A DNA stretch of 64,000 nt. Source: Apoderus coryli (Eukaryota > Arthropoda > Insecta > Coleoptera > Attelabidae). The notes beneath the pieces were generated by a model that ran no database searches, was not told the DNA's origin, and saw only the letters and a list, made by a program, of their open reading frames with translations. The DNA is taken from contig OU452199.1 in assembly GCA_911728435.2 (NCBI GenBank), positions 39,009,253 through 39,073,252 of the forward strand. Direction: 5' to 3'. Position 1 is the first letter of the stretch; each line of letters begins with the position of its first letter. The translations under genes and the position numbers were made by a program. Below are positions 44,755 to 55,412 of the stretch, piece after piece.

Positions 44755-46124
44755 CAATCTAATACAAAGTTAATATTTTAATGTCAAATAAGATAATTTT
44801 ACAAACAGTAGTAGATAAGTAGGTTCCATTAGAAAAAAATTACTTTCGACTGTTTAGGCTTTAGAACATACCCTTTATCAATATATAACAAAGGATGTTC
44901 TAAAGTACTAACAATAAACCTTTCTCTACAAGAATTCATGCAAATTTATTTGCGGTCTACTTTCGTCTCGTATTGTACATATGCGATTTTACGAGCAGGA
45001 AAATATCGTAAAGTTTTCTCTTGAGTGGCTCTTTGTGTGTTAACATATCCCAAAAGTATTCCCTCGATTCCTTAAATTTTCTACTTCTTCAAGACTGCAC
45101 ATTCGTCGAGCTCGTGCGAGGTCAGTTTTTTGCTCCAAATTTAATTGGACAACGTTCTATCCGACGACAATAATAAAATTTTATGGATTCGGTCTTTGTA
45201 ACATTTTATTTCAGCGATTATGACAGATTCTTTGGAACTTGAATTACGACAATAAAATTGAGAATGTGGAATTGCTGGAATGCTCTATTGATGCTAAGTT
45301 TAACGTAGATAGCATTTTTTTGAGGAGATATGTTTTCTTGATTTAGAGATTCATTACTAAAATAAATAATGTATAGCTCTCCATATTTAAGATGTAAAAG
45401 TACTATTTTTGTGACCTTTTTGTCATTTACCTTTTTCGTAATACACTATTGGGACAAGTTGCGACTTGCTCTAACGTGTCATGCCTTGCTCTGTGGGCTG
45501 CGGTAATTTCAACCAGTCTGTGCCTTTGTGTTTTTACTTTATATTGTAATTTATTATGTGTATTTTTTGTCTTTTATATTATACATATTTTTTTGTATCA
45601 TCTTTTTTGTATTTTACACTTGAATAGTTTCGATTTGTTTATTTTTGTTTAACTACCTATGTAATTGTCAATGTAAAGTGGTCGTTTATATTTTTTGACT
45701 TGCCAATGTATATGCTTTATACTGGCCAATAAAAAATTCACAAAACTATTAGTAAGTATTTCTTGATTTACAAAATGTGGTCTAAAGCAGACGTAGAATA
45801 AACGTACGTCTATGTATTTATCCTCGTTGCTATAAGTATTAATCTCCAAATAATGCAGGAAAAAATAAATTTTCTGCTGCTTGAGATTCTTTGTCCGTTG
45901 GTCACGAACTAATCCAGTACTTACCCGCAACAAATGGTTAGTATCTATAAATTTATTTTTCCCTCGTGCCATTGAGCAACAGCACGCAGGCATCGGTTGG
46001 ACTAAAAACAGAATAAATCACACCGAAAAGTAGCCATTAGGATATCCTGATAAAAAGCTTTGTGCTTATGAAGTTGCAGACGTTTGTGAGACTTATTTTG
46101 AATGTATTTCAATGATTAGTGATT
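44755..46124. other. Non-coding stretch
   Basis: No gene is recognised. Open frames at 45449-45652 and 45649-45993 have no recognisable family. Confidence 0.45.
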
Positions 46125-46498
46125 ATTTAAATAATAATAATCATAATAATACATTTATTTGCATTCAAACCATAAGAACGTACAGATTAAGTAAGAATAT
46201 CATAAATACATAACGTAATAATGAATTGATATGCAAAATGGAGTTAAGAACAATTCATAAAAGTTCTAAGTTCAACCCCAAAATTCATAACTTTAGAACC
46301 AAATTTCTAATACGTCCGACCAATAACTGCACTTAGTCATGCTTTTTACTACAATCAAAGTTTACTACCTGCCACAAAAAAATCTGAAAAGAAAAATTAA
46401 ACAAAAAATCTATTTGAAATCCAAAAGTCGATTCCTGTATTTAAACTTAAAAGTTGTGAAGCCTAACCTTTTGAAGTCCTTTGGTATGTTATTGTATA
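46125..46498 (-). repeat. LINE 3' end, copy A (interrupted by mariner)
   Basis: Matches 63129-63493 almost throughout: an ATAATAATAC tail, ATTTATTTGCATTCAAAC, and AAGTTCAACCCCAAAATTCA (46269-46288). It is the 3' UTR and start of the RT C-terminus of the same minus-strand LINE. The match stops exactly where the mariner enters at TA 46497-46498. Confidence 0.9.
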
Positions 46499-47477
46499 CG
46501 AGGGTTGCCTTTTATATTTCGGGATTTGGCAAGCCTGGTGTTGCAATCTGGCAACTGACAGCTCTATCGTAAAGTTGGACATTTTCGAGGTTATACGTAC
46601 TCAGAACGTTTTGTCATACGGGCGCTATTTGTGTGTAACTTAAAAGATTCATCTCGGCCCAAAAATGGAATCGTGAACATTTTCGTGCGATTATTGTCTA
46701 CAACTTTCGACGTGAATTAACTCAACAACAGTGCATGGATGAACTTAATTCAATTTTTGGCGATGAAGCTCCATCAAGGACCAGTGTTTATCGATGGTAT
46801 GGTGAATTCTTTCGTGGTCGTAGTTCACTCCAAGACTAATTTCGTGAAGGTCGGCCATAATCAGTTCTTGTTCCAAAAACCATGGATGCTGTGCGCGAAC
46901 TGATATTGCAAGATCGTCATGTGACCTATCAAGAGTTTGAACACCTTAGGTATTAGTGGGACCAGCATACATTCAATATAGCATAAACATTTGACAGTCA
47001 AAAAAATTTGTTCGCGTTGGATCCTACGCAATTTTTCAATCGCTCAAAAAAGGCTCGTGTCGATTGGTCGAAAGAAATGCTCAAAAAATACGATTGCGGT
47101 GCTTCGAAACACGTCTATGACATTGTGACAGGTGATGAATCGTGGATTTACGCGTATGAGCCCGAAAATAAACAGCAATCGACTGTATGGGTGTTTCAAG
47201 ATGAGCCAAATTCAATAAAAGTTGTTCGCGCACGAAGCACTTCCAAGCCAATGGTCGCCTGTTTTTTTCGGAAAAACTGGACATGTCGCAACCGTACCAC
47301 TAGAACAATGCAGAACAGTCAATTCTGAGTGGTACACAACCATTTGTTTGCCAGTTGTCTTCCAAGAAATCAGGAAAACCAACCGCCGAAGACGGATCAC
47401 TCTTCACCACGACAATGCGAGCATGCACATCGGCTCAAACAACTGCATTTTTGAGCACCCAAAACATCGATTTGGAA
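46499..47477 (+). mobile_element. SETMAR-type mariner, 3'-truncated, nested in a LINE
   Basis: It begins CGAGGGTTGCCTTTTATATT after TA 46497-46498 and follows the element at 43530-44752 (opposite strand) until about 47477, just past the second catalytic block. The right end and the rest of the host LINE are missing, so a deletion followed insertion. Confidence 0.9.
46665..47477 (+). pseudogene. Mariner (DD34D) transposase, 3'-truncated
   Basis: ATG at 46665 is followed by a small deletion that puts the N-terminus out of frame (GGAATCGTGAACATTTTCG). The catalytic part reads SKKARVDWSKEMLKKYDCGA and VYDIVTGDESWIYAYEPENK, so the first aspartate is intact here, unlike at 43595. The second block is TLHHDNAS; the third catalytic residue is lost with the truncation. 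Frameshifts occur near 46940 and 47275. Confidence 0.9.
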
Positions 47478-47639
47478 ATTTTAGGGCAAAACTGGTCCTT
47501 AGTAAACAGCATTAATAAAATTATTGAAATACAGTTTGCTAACGAAAAGTTTAAGTTTTTCTTGAAAAAAGAAGTAAGTTTATGTAGAAAACTTTATTTT
47601 ATCACATTTTTGACACAAAATGAATAAAAATCACAAGGA

Positions 47640-47830
47640 AAAAAAGTTAGGTTTAATTGATCTTTACTCGTTTCGAAAATATTTCAAAAAAATCTTTATA
47701 AATAAGGACTTTTCGAAAAATTACAATTTAGGTTTTTTTCATGATTAGATGTCCCCAATTCGCTCACAAATTTTGGCCAGCGTTTTTAGAAACACCTTGC
47801 ATGTCCCGATTAAATGTTCCAAACCTGAAA
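47640..47830 (+). repeat. Dispersed repeat, copy 2 (paired with 29655-29860)
   Basis: Shares the same ordered blocks as 29655-29860 up to TTTTTAGAAACACCTT. Confidence 0.8.
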
Positions 47831-48814
47831 CGTTTAACTCCAGCTATGTACAACAAACAAAACAAAAAAACTTTCTCCGAGTAACTTAACTCCCTTAACC
47901 GTTAGCAACGGCTTATTGAAAGTTAAAATCTCTGTATTTATTTCTCTCTGTCTTAAAAGTTGTGGGTGAGAGTCATACGCACGGTTGAAACTTTGCAATA
48001 AATCTTTTGCTGTCTAAAATAACTTTATATGCTGGAAAATACACATAGAAACACCAACCACTCGACATTTTTATCTTGTTTACGTGTTCTCCGAATTGTC
48101 AAGTTATTGCAGGCAATTTTGTCGTTAGAGTTTCCAAAGTTTGACGGATTTTGAAGTAATATTATTGTAACTTCGTAAATTCAAGTTATTTATTAAGTTA
48201 TTTCATAATGGCTTGGTTGCAAATAAAAGTTTATGTTGTTATAGATGGTCAATTATTGGCGGCAGGACAGACAATTTACCAATCAGGCATTAACTCAATC
48301 AAATGAAATAACAATCCAAAGTAATAAAACAAACAATATTAATATCAAACGCTTTTATTGAATTACAGCACACATTTAAACAATTACGGTTAACGTTATG
48401 AACAAATTTCTGCTCTGATTTAATAATAATAATAATAAATCAGTTTATTTGCAGTTCTATAAAACAAAAAGATTATACAACTTAAACTTACTAACAAAAT
48501 AATGTAGAACTACAAAAAGGGTTAAAATGACAGTACCCTATGAAAAACAGAAACAATAAAAGACATAAACATATGTTATCCTTCAAAAAAACACAAACAG
48601 AAAAAGCACAAACAGTATTACCTAATAAATCTACATTAATAATATATACTTATACATAAATATTAGAAAAAAAAAAAGAGATTAGAAGAGGGGATGAGAT
48701 TATGAGATAAGGATCAAAAACCATTCCTAAAAGTCTGACTCAACCAAATAGTAAGCGATGTCTAAGTTTGCATTTAAATGAAAGCATAGGTATGTCCTTT
48801 AACTCACCTGAGAC
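47831..48814. other. Non-coding stretch with a LINE-like tail
   Basis: A (TAA)n run at 48421-48438 followed by ATCAGTTTATTTGCAGTTC resembles the 3' end of the LINE at 63129, possibly a divergent copy on the minus strand. Nothing else is recognised. Confidence 0.4.
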
Positions 48815-49690
48815 TTGATTGTTTTTCACATATTTTCTTTTACATGAACTTGAACTTAAGTACATATTTAGCTGGCTTACTTGGTATAAACATCCTAAAG
48901 CTGCTGCGTCCCCGAAAAGACACCAACGTTTTGTTTACTGCTATATATTCTCCCAGGGAGTAGTTTTCTCTACAGTTTTGAATAAATGTTTAAAAATATT
49001 TCATTTCATTCATTCTTTCATTTCCTTTCATGTCAGTTCATCGTCCAATCAAAGACACCATAATAGGAAGGAGAATTTATAGCTAGAGGCATAGTACATC
49101 TAAATATGTCTTGTCCCATCAGTAGCCCAGAGGGACATCAAATCTGCATGACCGGACTTATACCTATAAACCAAGAAAGTATAGAAGACCAATAATAATG
49201 TCTGTTTTCTCGATCTACCACCTGATAGTCCAGGCTTGTAAGGCAGATTGGGGTTTGTTTTGAGCAGCATTTCCTTTCAAACCAAGCAACACTTTTTTTA
49301 TATTCTTGGAAACGGTTTTTCCTCTAACTGTAGCGGTTTTAGACCATTTTGTTCTGTATTTTCCCTACAAGGCCTTCAGTACCCCTTTATTTGTGTTCGA
49401 ATCCACTTCGTTATTATTGGGACTATTTGAATGTTCTTCGTCCGAAGGCTGCCATTCCTGTTCGCTGTCCATATCATCTACCTCTTCTTTATGGTTCTGG
49501 TCCCCAAATTTATAAAGTATTTTACATGCAACACGTTTATCTTCATTTTCAACAGTATTGTAATATTTTATTGATTGGTGGTAGATGACGATCGATGAAG
49601 CTATATATTAATATCGTCCAAAGCTTCCCAGAACTCATCAGACTCAATAATTCATTCCAAATCTTTGGTAGTAAGTTGGAAATTCCTTAT
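48815..49690 (-). pseudogene. piggyBac-type transposase remnant (DDE_Tnp_1_7)
   Basis: Minus-strand pieces follow the piggyBac order. First an acidic N-terminus with EQEWQPSDEEHSNS and KYRTKWSK. Next NIKKVLLGLKGNA, then IIIGLLYFLGL followed in other frames by HADLMSLWATDGT and HIFRCTMPLA. Finally the block SFRGRSSFRMFIPSKPAKY (48850-48925). The acidic EWQPSDEE start and the FRGR..F.MYIPSKPAKYG-like block are signatures of the family. Several frameshifts and stops make it dead. The C-terminal zinc-binding part and TTAA-flanked ends are not seen. piggyBac enzymes excise precisely at TTAA. Confidence 0.85.
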
Positions 49691-49939
49691 AACCTGAAAA
49701 CAAAACAAAAATGTAAATAATTGTAAAAAAATTGAAAGCATAAAATATTGTAAAATAATGCGAAAAAGATACCACTTTACAAAAAACTAAAAAAGCATGG
49801 TAAAACTTATTATTACCTCTACTCTGGGGTACTGAGGCTATTTATAAATTCAATAAACAAAAGAAGTAAAAGTTAGAATTTTTTTATTTTAGACACAATT
49901 TGTAGAGAAAGCTTTGGAAAATTAAGTGGCAAAGATTAT

Positions 49940-50625
49940 GTTGTCCAAATATTGACCACCGCGCTGCTGGCGCTCCTCTAACCGAAAACGGAAATTAGGC
50001 GCCATACGCTTCTATACATCTCTCTGGAAATGGCAGCCATTTCCATGCAGATGTTGTGCTTCAATTTCAGTAGAGTTCGTTGTTTTAATCCTCATAAGAA
50101 ATAATCAAGGGTTCTAAGATCGAAGCCTCTAGGGGGCCAGTTGATAGTGCCTCGATGAGAGATCACTGTTTCTGGAATAATTTGATTGACAAGCGATTGG
50201 TTGGAGGTGTGGCAAGTGGCCACATTAAAACCTTCAAACTCCTGCGGTTGTGGAGCTAAAAAGTTCCTTAAAATATTGCAATAATTTTTGGACTATATAG
50301 TGGTCGTTCATTTTTCTCTCTCGGATTTTCGTTGCCCCAGTAGCGGAAGTTCTGTTTGTTTTCAAACGTTAGGACGCATGTCATTTACAAAATTCAGTCG
50401 GAGTGGATCGTCGGTAACTTTCACTTCTTGAACTTGCTGAATTTAGTATGCTGTAAGATGTAAATCTTGCTTCAGAATCTTGTGCAACGACAATTTATCA
50501 ATGCTAAGTCCTTGACTGCGTCTGCGAACTGATTGAGACGGATTTTGACGCATGGAAACTCTTACTTCTTTGCTGGGTTCGAACAGAGCTCGGGTGACCT
50601 TAATTGTGAATTTTTACACTTGAAC
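49940..50625 (-). pseudogene. Mariner-superfamily transposase remnant
   Basis: Minus-strand frames give SMRQNPSQSVRRRSQGLSID and LSLHKILKQDLHLTAY (helix-turn-helix region), then VTDDPLRLNFVNDM. After a gap come VATCHTSNQSLVN and TINWPPRGFDLRTLDYFL. The segment around the first catalytic aspartate is deleted. The second aspartate appears changed to asparagine (NVATCHT where DGATCHT is usual). About 39 residues separate it from the final aspartate. It differs from the DD41D and DD34D copies in this window, so it is a further lineage. Confidence 0.75.
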
Positions 50626-50692
50626 CGGTATTCTGAAATATTCGAATCGATTTTCTGATTGGTATCGTCCTTCGGTCTCCTTCTTAAAGTGC

Positions 50693-50950
50693 CTATCCTC
50701 TGTGGATGTTGGCTATCACATTGGTCCAAATCACTCTATTCACCGCCGCTCTGAATAGTGCTGTTGACATCATTCCGGTCCATGTTCGCAGATTTCGCAG
50801 CCATGATATTCGTCTGCGTCCTGCTGACCTGCGACCCTCTATTTTTCCCTGCAGGATAAGTTGAAGAAGGTGATATTTTTCACCTCGCATGACATGCCCA
50901 AAGTATTCCATTTTTCTGCGTTCGGTGCATCCCGCATATTAAATTCGGCA
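50693..50950 (-). pseudogene. LINE reverse transcriptase C-terminal fragment
   Basis: Minus-strand frame RRKMEYFGHVMRGEKYHLLQ, then ILQGKIEGRRSAGRRRISWL, then LFRAAVNRVIWTNVIANIH. This is the same C-terminal motif set as 25000-25227 (ISYLGHIIRGEQYEF..LILQGKIE). The coding is lost upstream of about 50950. Confidence 0.85.
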
Positions 50951-51110
50951 CGATATAAATCACCATTGCGATAGTAGGCGCGTATGCAAAAAGCGCAATG
51001 GTCACCAGGGTATACGCTTCCATAATTACTAAATATCCAAACAACGGAAAAAAACCATCCTTCGAGGCCGCTCCCATCCACGCCGTTACATGGATAGCGC
51101 AGATACAAAT

Positions 51111-51881
51111 GTTGGGACCTTGTATAGGTACTTATCCATGAATCAATTTGGCCCAGCGGCCGCCATTACAGTCGAATGTACTACATCACTACGATGAAAT
51201 ATCGATGTACTCTGATCTTGCTAGCGGCTCAATAAATAATACTGAAGCGTCGCCTTCTCGTGCTGACTATATTGACATATAGTTACAGAGGCTCAACACT
51301 CAATAACCCGGTATATTCAGGATAAAATAATAGAAGGAACTATAAATTTAATAATATCCATAAAAATACATCTCCCTAAATAACGGTCGTTACAACCGTA
51401 AAAGTGTCGGTCGTTTAGCGAAATTCCCTGCTGCAAGTATTTGTCTTTGCGATATTTATGGAAAAATCTAATATAATGTTATGTATATTTCATAGTCATC
51501 GTTATACCGGTAAAGAGCCCATTGACGATTTAAGTTTCGCTATCCAGACATGGAACGGCGAGGCAGAACCCAGCTATATCATATTATACTTACTTTACTT
51601 TGTAAGTTATACAGCTGTAACAGCTGTGGTTTTTGCTATATATTATACCTTCTGAAATATCTGAGAGTATACAGCTTTTAAGAACTTTAGTTGCATATAA
51701 TAATGTAAAGTTATAATATGATGGAGGGATAATAATTTGTTTGTTGTATTATTTGTTACATATAACGTTGAATTTAATAAAAGGTTCTTCAGTCCTTGAA
51801 TATAGTGACCTAGTTTGGTATGAGGAGGTTTAATTTGAGAATAACTTAATGTGTTACTAAGAAAGAAAAAAATTGTTAGAG
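51111..51881. other. Non-coding stretch
   Basis: No gene is recognised. A 65-codon frame at 51458-51655 has no family signal and lacks splice donors that would support an exon. Confidence 0.45.
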
Positions 51882-51895
51882 AATAATTTTTATAG

Positions 51896-52381
51896 AGAGA
51901 TGTTTGTGGCGACACCTAGCGTGAACAGGCAATATGCCGGGTGAAACACAGTTCACTAACGATGGCCGGATAAGAAGTAACAACTCCATTATATCCTATT
52001 GCCAACACTAGATGCGCCCGAATCCCCTAGCAGGGAGGCTTTATTTAAGAATTGCTTGTTACATAATACATACATAGTATAGTGTTGGCAATAGGATATA
52101 ATGGAGTTGTTACTTCTTATCCGGCCATCGTTAGTGAACTGTGTTTCACCCGGCATATTGCCTGTTCACGCTAGGTGTCGCAACAAACATCTCTCTCTCA
52201 ATCAATTCTCGTGCTAGTATAAGCTCTTTGTAAATGTTGGAAATTTAGGTCACACTGCCTGCCGATCACCACTGATGAGTCGTGGATCGACGAAACGGCC
52301 GTCTGGTGGAAGCATGGTAGTGTGAAATAAATTTCCAACATAACTTAAAGTCTTGTTGCTTTATGTAACAAGCAATTCTTA
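51896..52381 (+). mobile_element. Hammerhead retrozyme, copy 2, internally inverted
   Basis: Flanked by an exact 14-bp direct repeat AATAATTTTTATAG (51882-51895 and 52382-52395). The left part (51896-about 52065) lies in the opposite orientation to the right part (about 52080-52381), and both match retrozyme copy 1. The right part contains the hammerhead in sense. An inverted 5' section within one target duplication is the signature of twin priming during target-primed reverse transcription. Confidence 0.9.
52267..52308 (+). ncRNA. Type I hammerhead ribozyme (retrozyme copy 2)
   Basis: CACCA 52267-52271, CTGATGA 52272-52278, stem II GTCG 52279-52282 / CGAC 52288-52291, GAAA 52292-52295, short stem III with GGCC loop 52296-52302, C at 52303 as the predicted cleavage site, TGGTG 52304-52308. 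The catalytic core is identical to copy 1. The outer helix 52235-52247 / 52328-52340 is kept through a compensatory change. Confidence 0.93.
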
Positions 52382-52395
52382 AATAATTTTTATAG

Positions 52396-55307
52396 TTTTT
52401 TATACCTAGGCAGAAAAACAAATCGATTGTCACCCCAAACTATATTACACCCGGTCACAAGGCACTGCGAAAACTTCCGTCTGTGGGGTAAATCGAACCG
52501 AAAAAGGCTCCGTCCTGAAAAGGTGAATCTAAATTTATTTTTTATTTTTATTGTAGACATCAGATCTTTTTTTATTTAAATTGTTCCATATTTTGAATTA
52601 TTATGATACATTTCGTAGGTTATTTTCTATCAAACCCATAAATAACTAGTCAATAGTTCTGCTATTTTTAGGAAATGTGTTTTAAGTTTTTAACCTCTTG
52701 TTACACTCTTTTCGAACGCCTATGTGATCTATTTTTTATTAAATATTTAAGAAGTATGAATTTTTGAACCCTTTGTTAAACCTCCTGCCTACGCTCAATG
52801 TTTTCCAAAAATTAATCAGCACCTAGAAATATGCTGAAGAATTTTTGTACCAAATTTGTTAAAAATCTGTTAAGTGAGTTTTGAGTTATCGTGGATGGAG
52901 ATTTTTCTGGCCCTTTTTTTAAACTTTTCACAAAAGCCTATGGTACAGATATTTTTTTCGTATGTAACACCTATTCAACTACTTAAAAGGCTAAATATAT
53001 CATTTTACAGTCTAATTTTTTTAAATCTTTTTCTACTATCTTTTGGAAATCATGAAAACTAAGGCAAATAATAGTTTCACTTGCTTGAATGACCAAACGG
53101 CTTTCATTGAGTCCTATTTACCGATTTTTATAATTTTGTAGCATTTCAGTTCAATTCTTTTTGGGCATACTGTACTTACAGAAAAAGGATACACGTTTTT
53201 TTTTTTTCTTTTTGATAGGTATATTTGGAATCTAAGCTTAGATGCATTAAAATTCTGAATTGTATTTACTCAACACAGGATATTTTCGTGTTTGTGAGTT
53301 GTTTTCGTGTATTATCATTTAGAGTTTGATGTTTTCTGTACACAGATGTTTTTGTCAAATGGTAAGTTGTTACCTTATAAACTTATGTACACATTTGTTG
53401 TCCATTTTACGTTTTGTTTTTGTTTCTCTTATGCGTTCGTTTTTGTAGGACTGATGATGGCTTGTTAAGCCGAAACTAGTTTCCGTTTCCATAATTAAAT
53501 TAAATATTAGGTGGAGTTGACTTCGAAAGTTTTTGTCTGTTTTCTTTTATTTGACAAAAAGATTGATAATTAATGTTTTTTAAGTTATGTAGATGTTCGA
53601 ATGGTCCAATAATAACGCAGCTCATCGGCGAGGATACTTTTGGTTAAACCGCAAAGAAAGTATGACGTTATCATAGTGAAACCGGCAATAACCAGGGTTA
53701 GTGAATGCAAAAAGTTTGACTGTTTATAACCGGTTATGGCGTGAATTCGACTATAGTAACTATCTTTAACTTTGTTTGACCATTGCGACCATATTGAACA
53801 ATTACCTTATAATCCGAATTCGACCAAATTATACGATAGGCGTTTTCATTTCAAAGTCTACTTACTAAAAATGCAGAATCTAGTTATAAATCAAATTATT
53901 TAACCGGTCGGCATATATAACCATAATAATGTGTGCTGTACGTTGAAATAAATACAATTTCTCTCAGAATAATAATTATCAGCGAACATATTATAACACA
54001 TTTTAAAACAAACATATTTCATATTTTTCACGTAACATATGAAATTTTCTCATAATTTATACAGTACCTACTATGGTTTTAACTAAATATAATAGGTTCA
54101 GGAATCCACATTATACCAAAACTAATCAAAACTTTCTGTGCGAATTATTGCTTAATAAACAACTCTATGTTGGATTAACTTTTGCAAACTATGTGACTAT
54201 TAAAAGTATAGATAGTATAGTATGCCTATTATTATTATAGTTTAATAACAGGGTGATTTTAGGTACGTATTCAGGGACCCAAAACTATTATTATGCTTGA
54301 AGTTCCTATAAACATGGGTCCTATTCTCAGCCGATACAGAAATATAGGGTTAAACAACTCTCATTCTAATATTTTTATTAATTAGGCCTTGATGCGGGTA
54401 TGTTTCTTATAATTGTTGCCCTATTTATTATTAGATATTAGTTTGTCAATTTTGTCGTACATTGAGTGGAACATCTTCTAATAGGTTTTGCAAGTGATTT
54501 TGTAGAAAATTCAAGTATTCTTGTCCTATAAGATGACCGTCGAATATGGATGGACCGATGACTTGACGATTTACATACCACACATGCTGCATCTATGTCA
54601 GTCATACTCCACTCCTATTTTCAGGTTTGATTAACTTTCTTAAGGTATGATTTACATATAGCAAATGTACCTACGTGGATTTCAGTACATTCTGTCGCAC
54701 TACGTTCTGCTAAGTCTGTAAGTTCGTTGACTTCTATACCAATATATACTTTTGAATAGTATTTAAATATTATAAAACGCTAAATATATGAATATTAATT
54801 TATTAAAGTATTTAAATATTAAATACTATATCGAAAACCGAAGAATTTAAATAGTATTTGTTTTATTCTATGAAAATAATCACAATAAAATTAATGGATT
54901 AAAATTTTATTTACTAAAATTATTTAAATTTAACAAAAAATAAATACTTAGGTAGGTATAACACAAAATTAAAAACAGTTTTCTAAATTTTATATATTCT
55001 ACATTGTGGACTTTAAGTAACACTAAATACTCAAAATGGAACGTCGGACAGTGTATACCTGCCTGGGGAATTAATGAAAGTGCGGCAAAAGAAAACATCC
55101 TCTCAACCAAAAAATATTTAAATTTTAAATACTTAAAAGTATTTATTCCTGTAAATACTTGGACAGCTAAGAATCCATACGAATACTCTTTGGGCTCAGG
55201 TAAATGATTTGAAATAGCTTTGAGGGAACTTAGTGAATCTGATAAGTACATACCAAACGATCTATATGAACTAGTATATTATGTTGTATAGTGCTTGGCC
55301 ATCGAAT
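52396..55307. other. Non-coding stretch
   Basis: AT-rich with no recognisable gene. It contains the hammerhead-like motif at 53448-53484. CAGGGTGATTTTAGG near 54250 looks like an element end, but no partner was found. The frames at 54907-55251 have no family signal. Confidence 0.45.
53448..53484 (+). ncRNA. Minimal hammerhead ribozyme-like motif (Penelope-type?)
   Basis: GGA (53448-53450), CTGATGA (53451-53457), one extra T, stem II GGCTT/AAGCC with GTT loop (53459-53471), GAAAC (53472-53476), a tiny stem III (AC/GT around TA), then TCC (53482-53484) pairing with GGA. This layout matches the minimal hammerheads reported in Penelope-like elements. The single extra base after the core is a deviation. 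No element protein is found nearby, so this is probably a 3' fragment. Confidence 0.5.
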
Positions 55308-55412
55308 ATTAACTATAGATAAGAAGGTTCAGTAGACGCTGAAAACGGCATCGACTCGTCGCAATCCCAGCAACATTTCTGGCCCGCTCCTATATTATAT
55401 ACTATCTATATC
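55308..55412 (-). repeat. Dispersed repeat, left half (split by transposon)
   Basis: Reverse complement of about 37390-37490. It continues at 57299-57400 on the other side of the element inserted at 55413. Confidence 0.88.

Noticed and set aside
45449..45993. Open frames with hydrophobic or basic stretches
   Set aside because: No conserved domain; composition explains the open frames.
49248..49588. Plus-strand open frames as genes
   Set aside because: Antisense shadows of the piggyBac remnant, which has family signatures on the minus strand.
51458..51655. Possible exon or small gene (HRYTGKEPIDDLSFAIQTW)
   Set aside because: An AG precedes the block but no usable GT donor closes it, and no homology is recognised.
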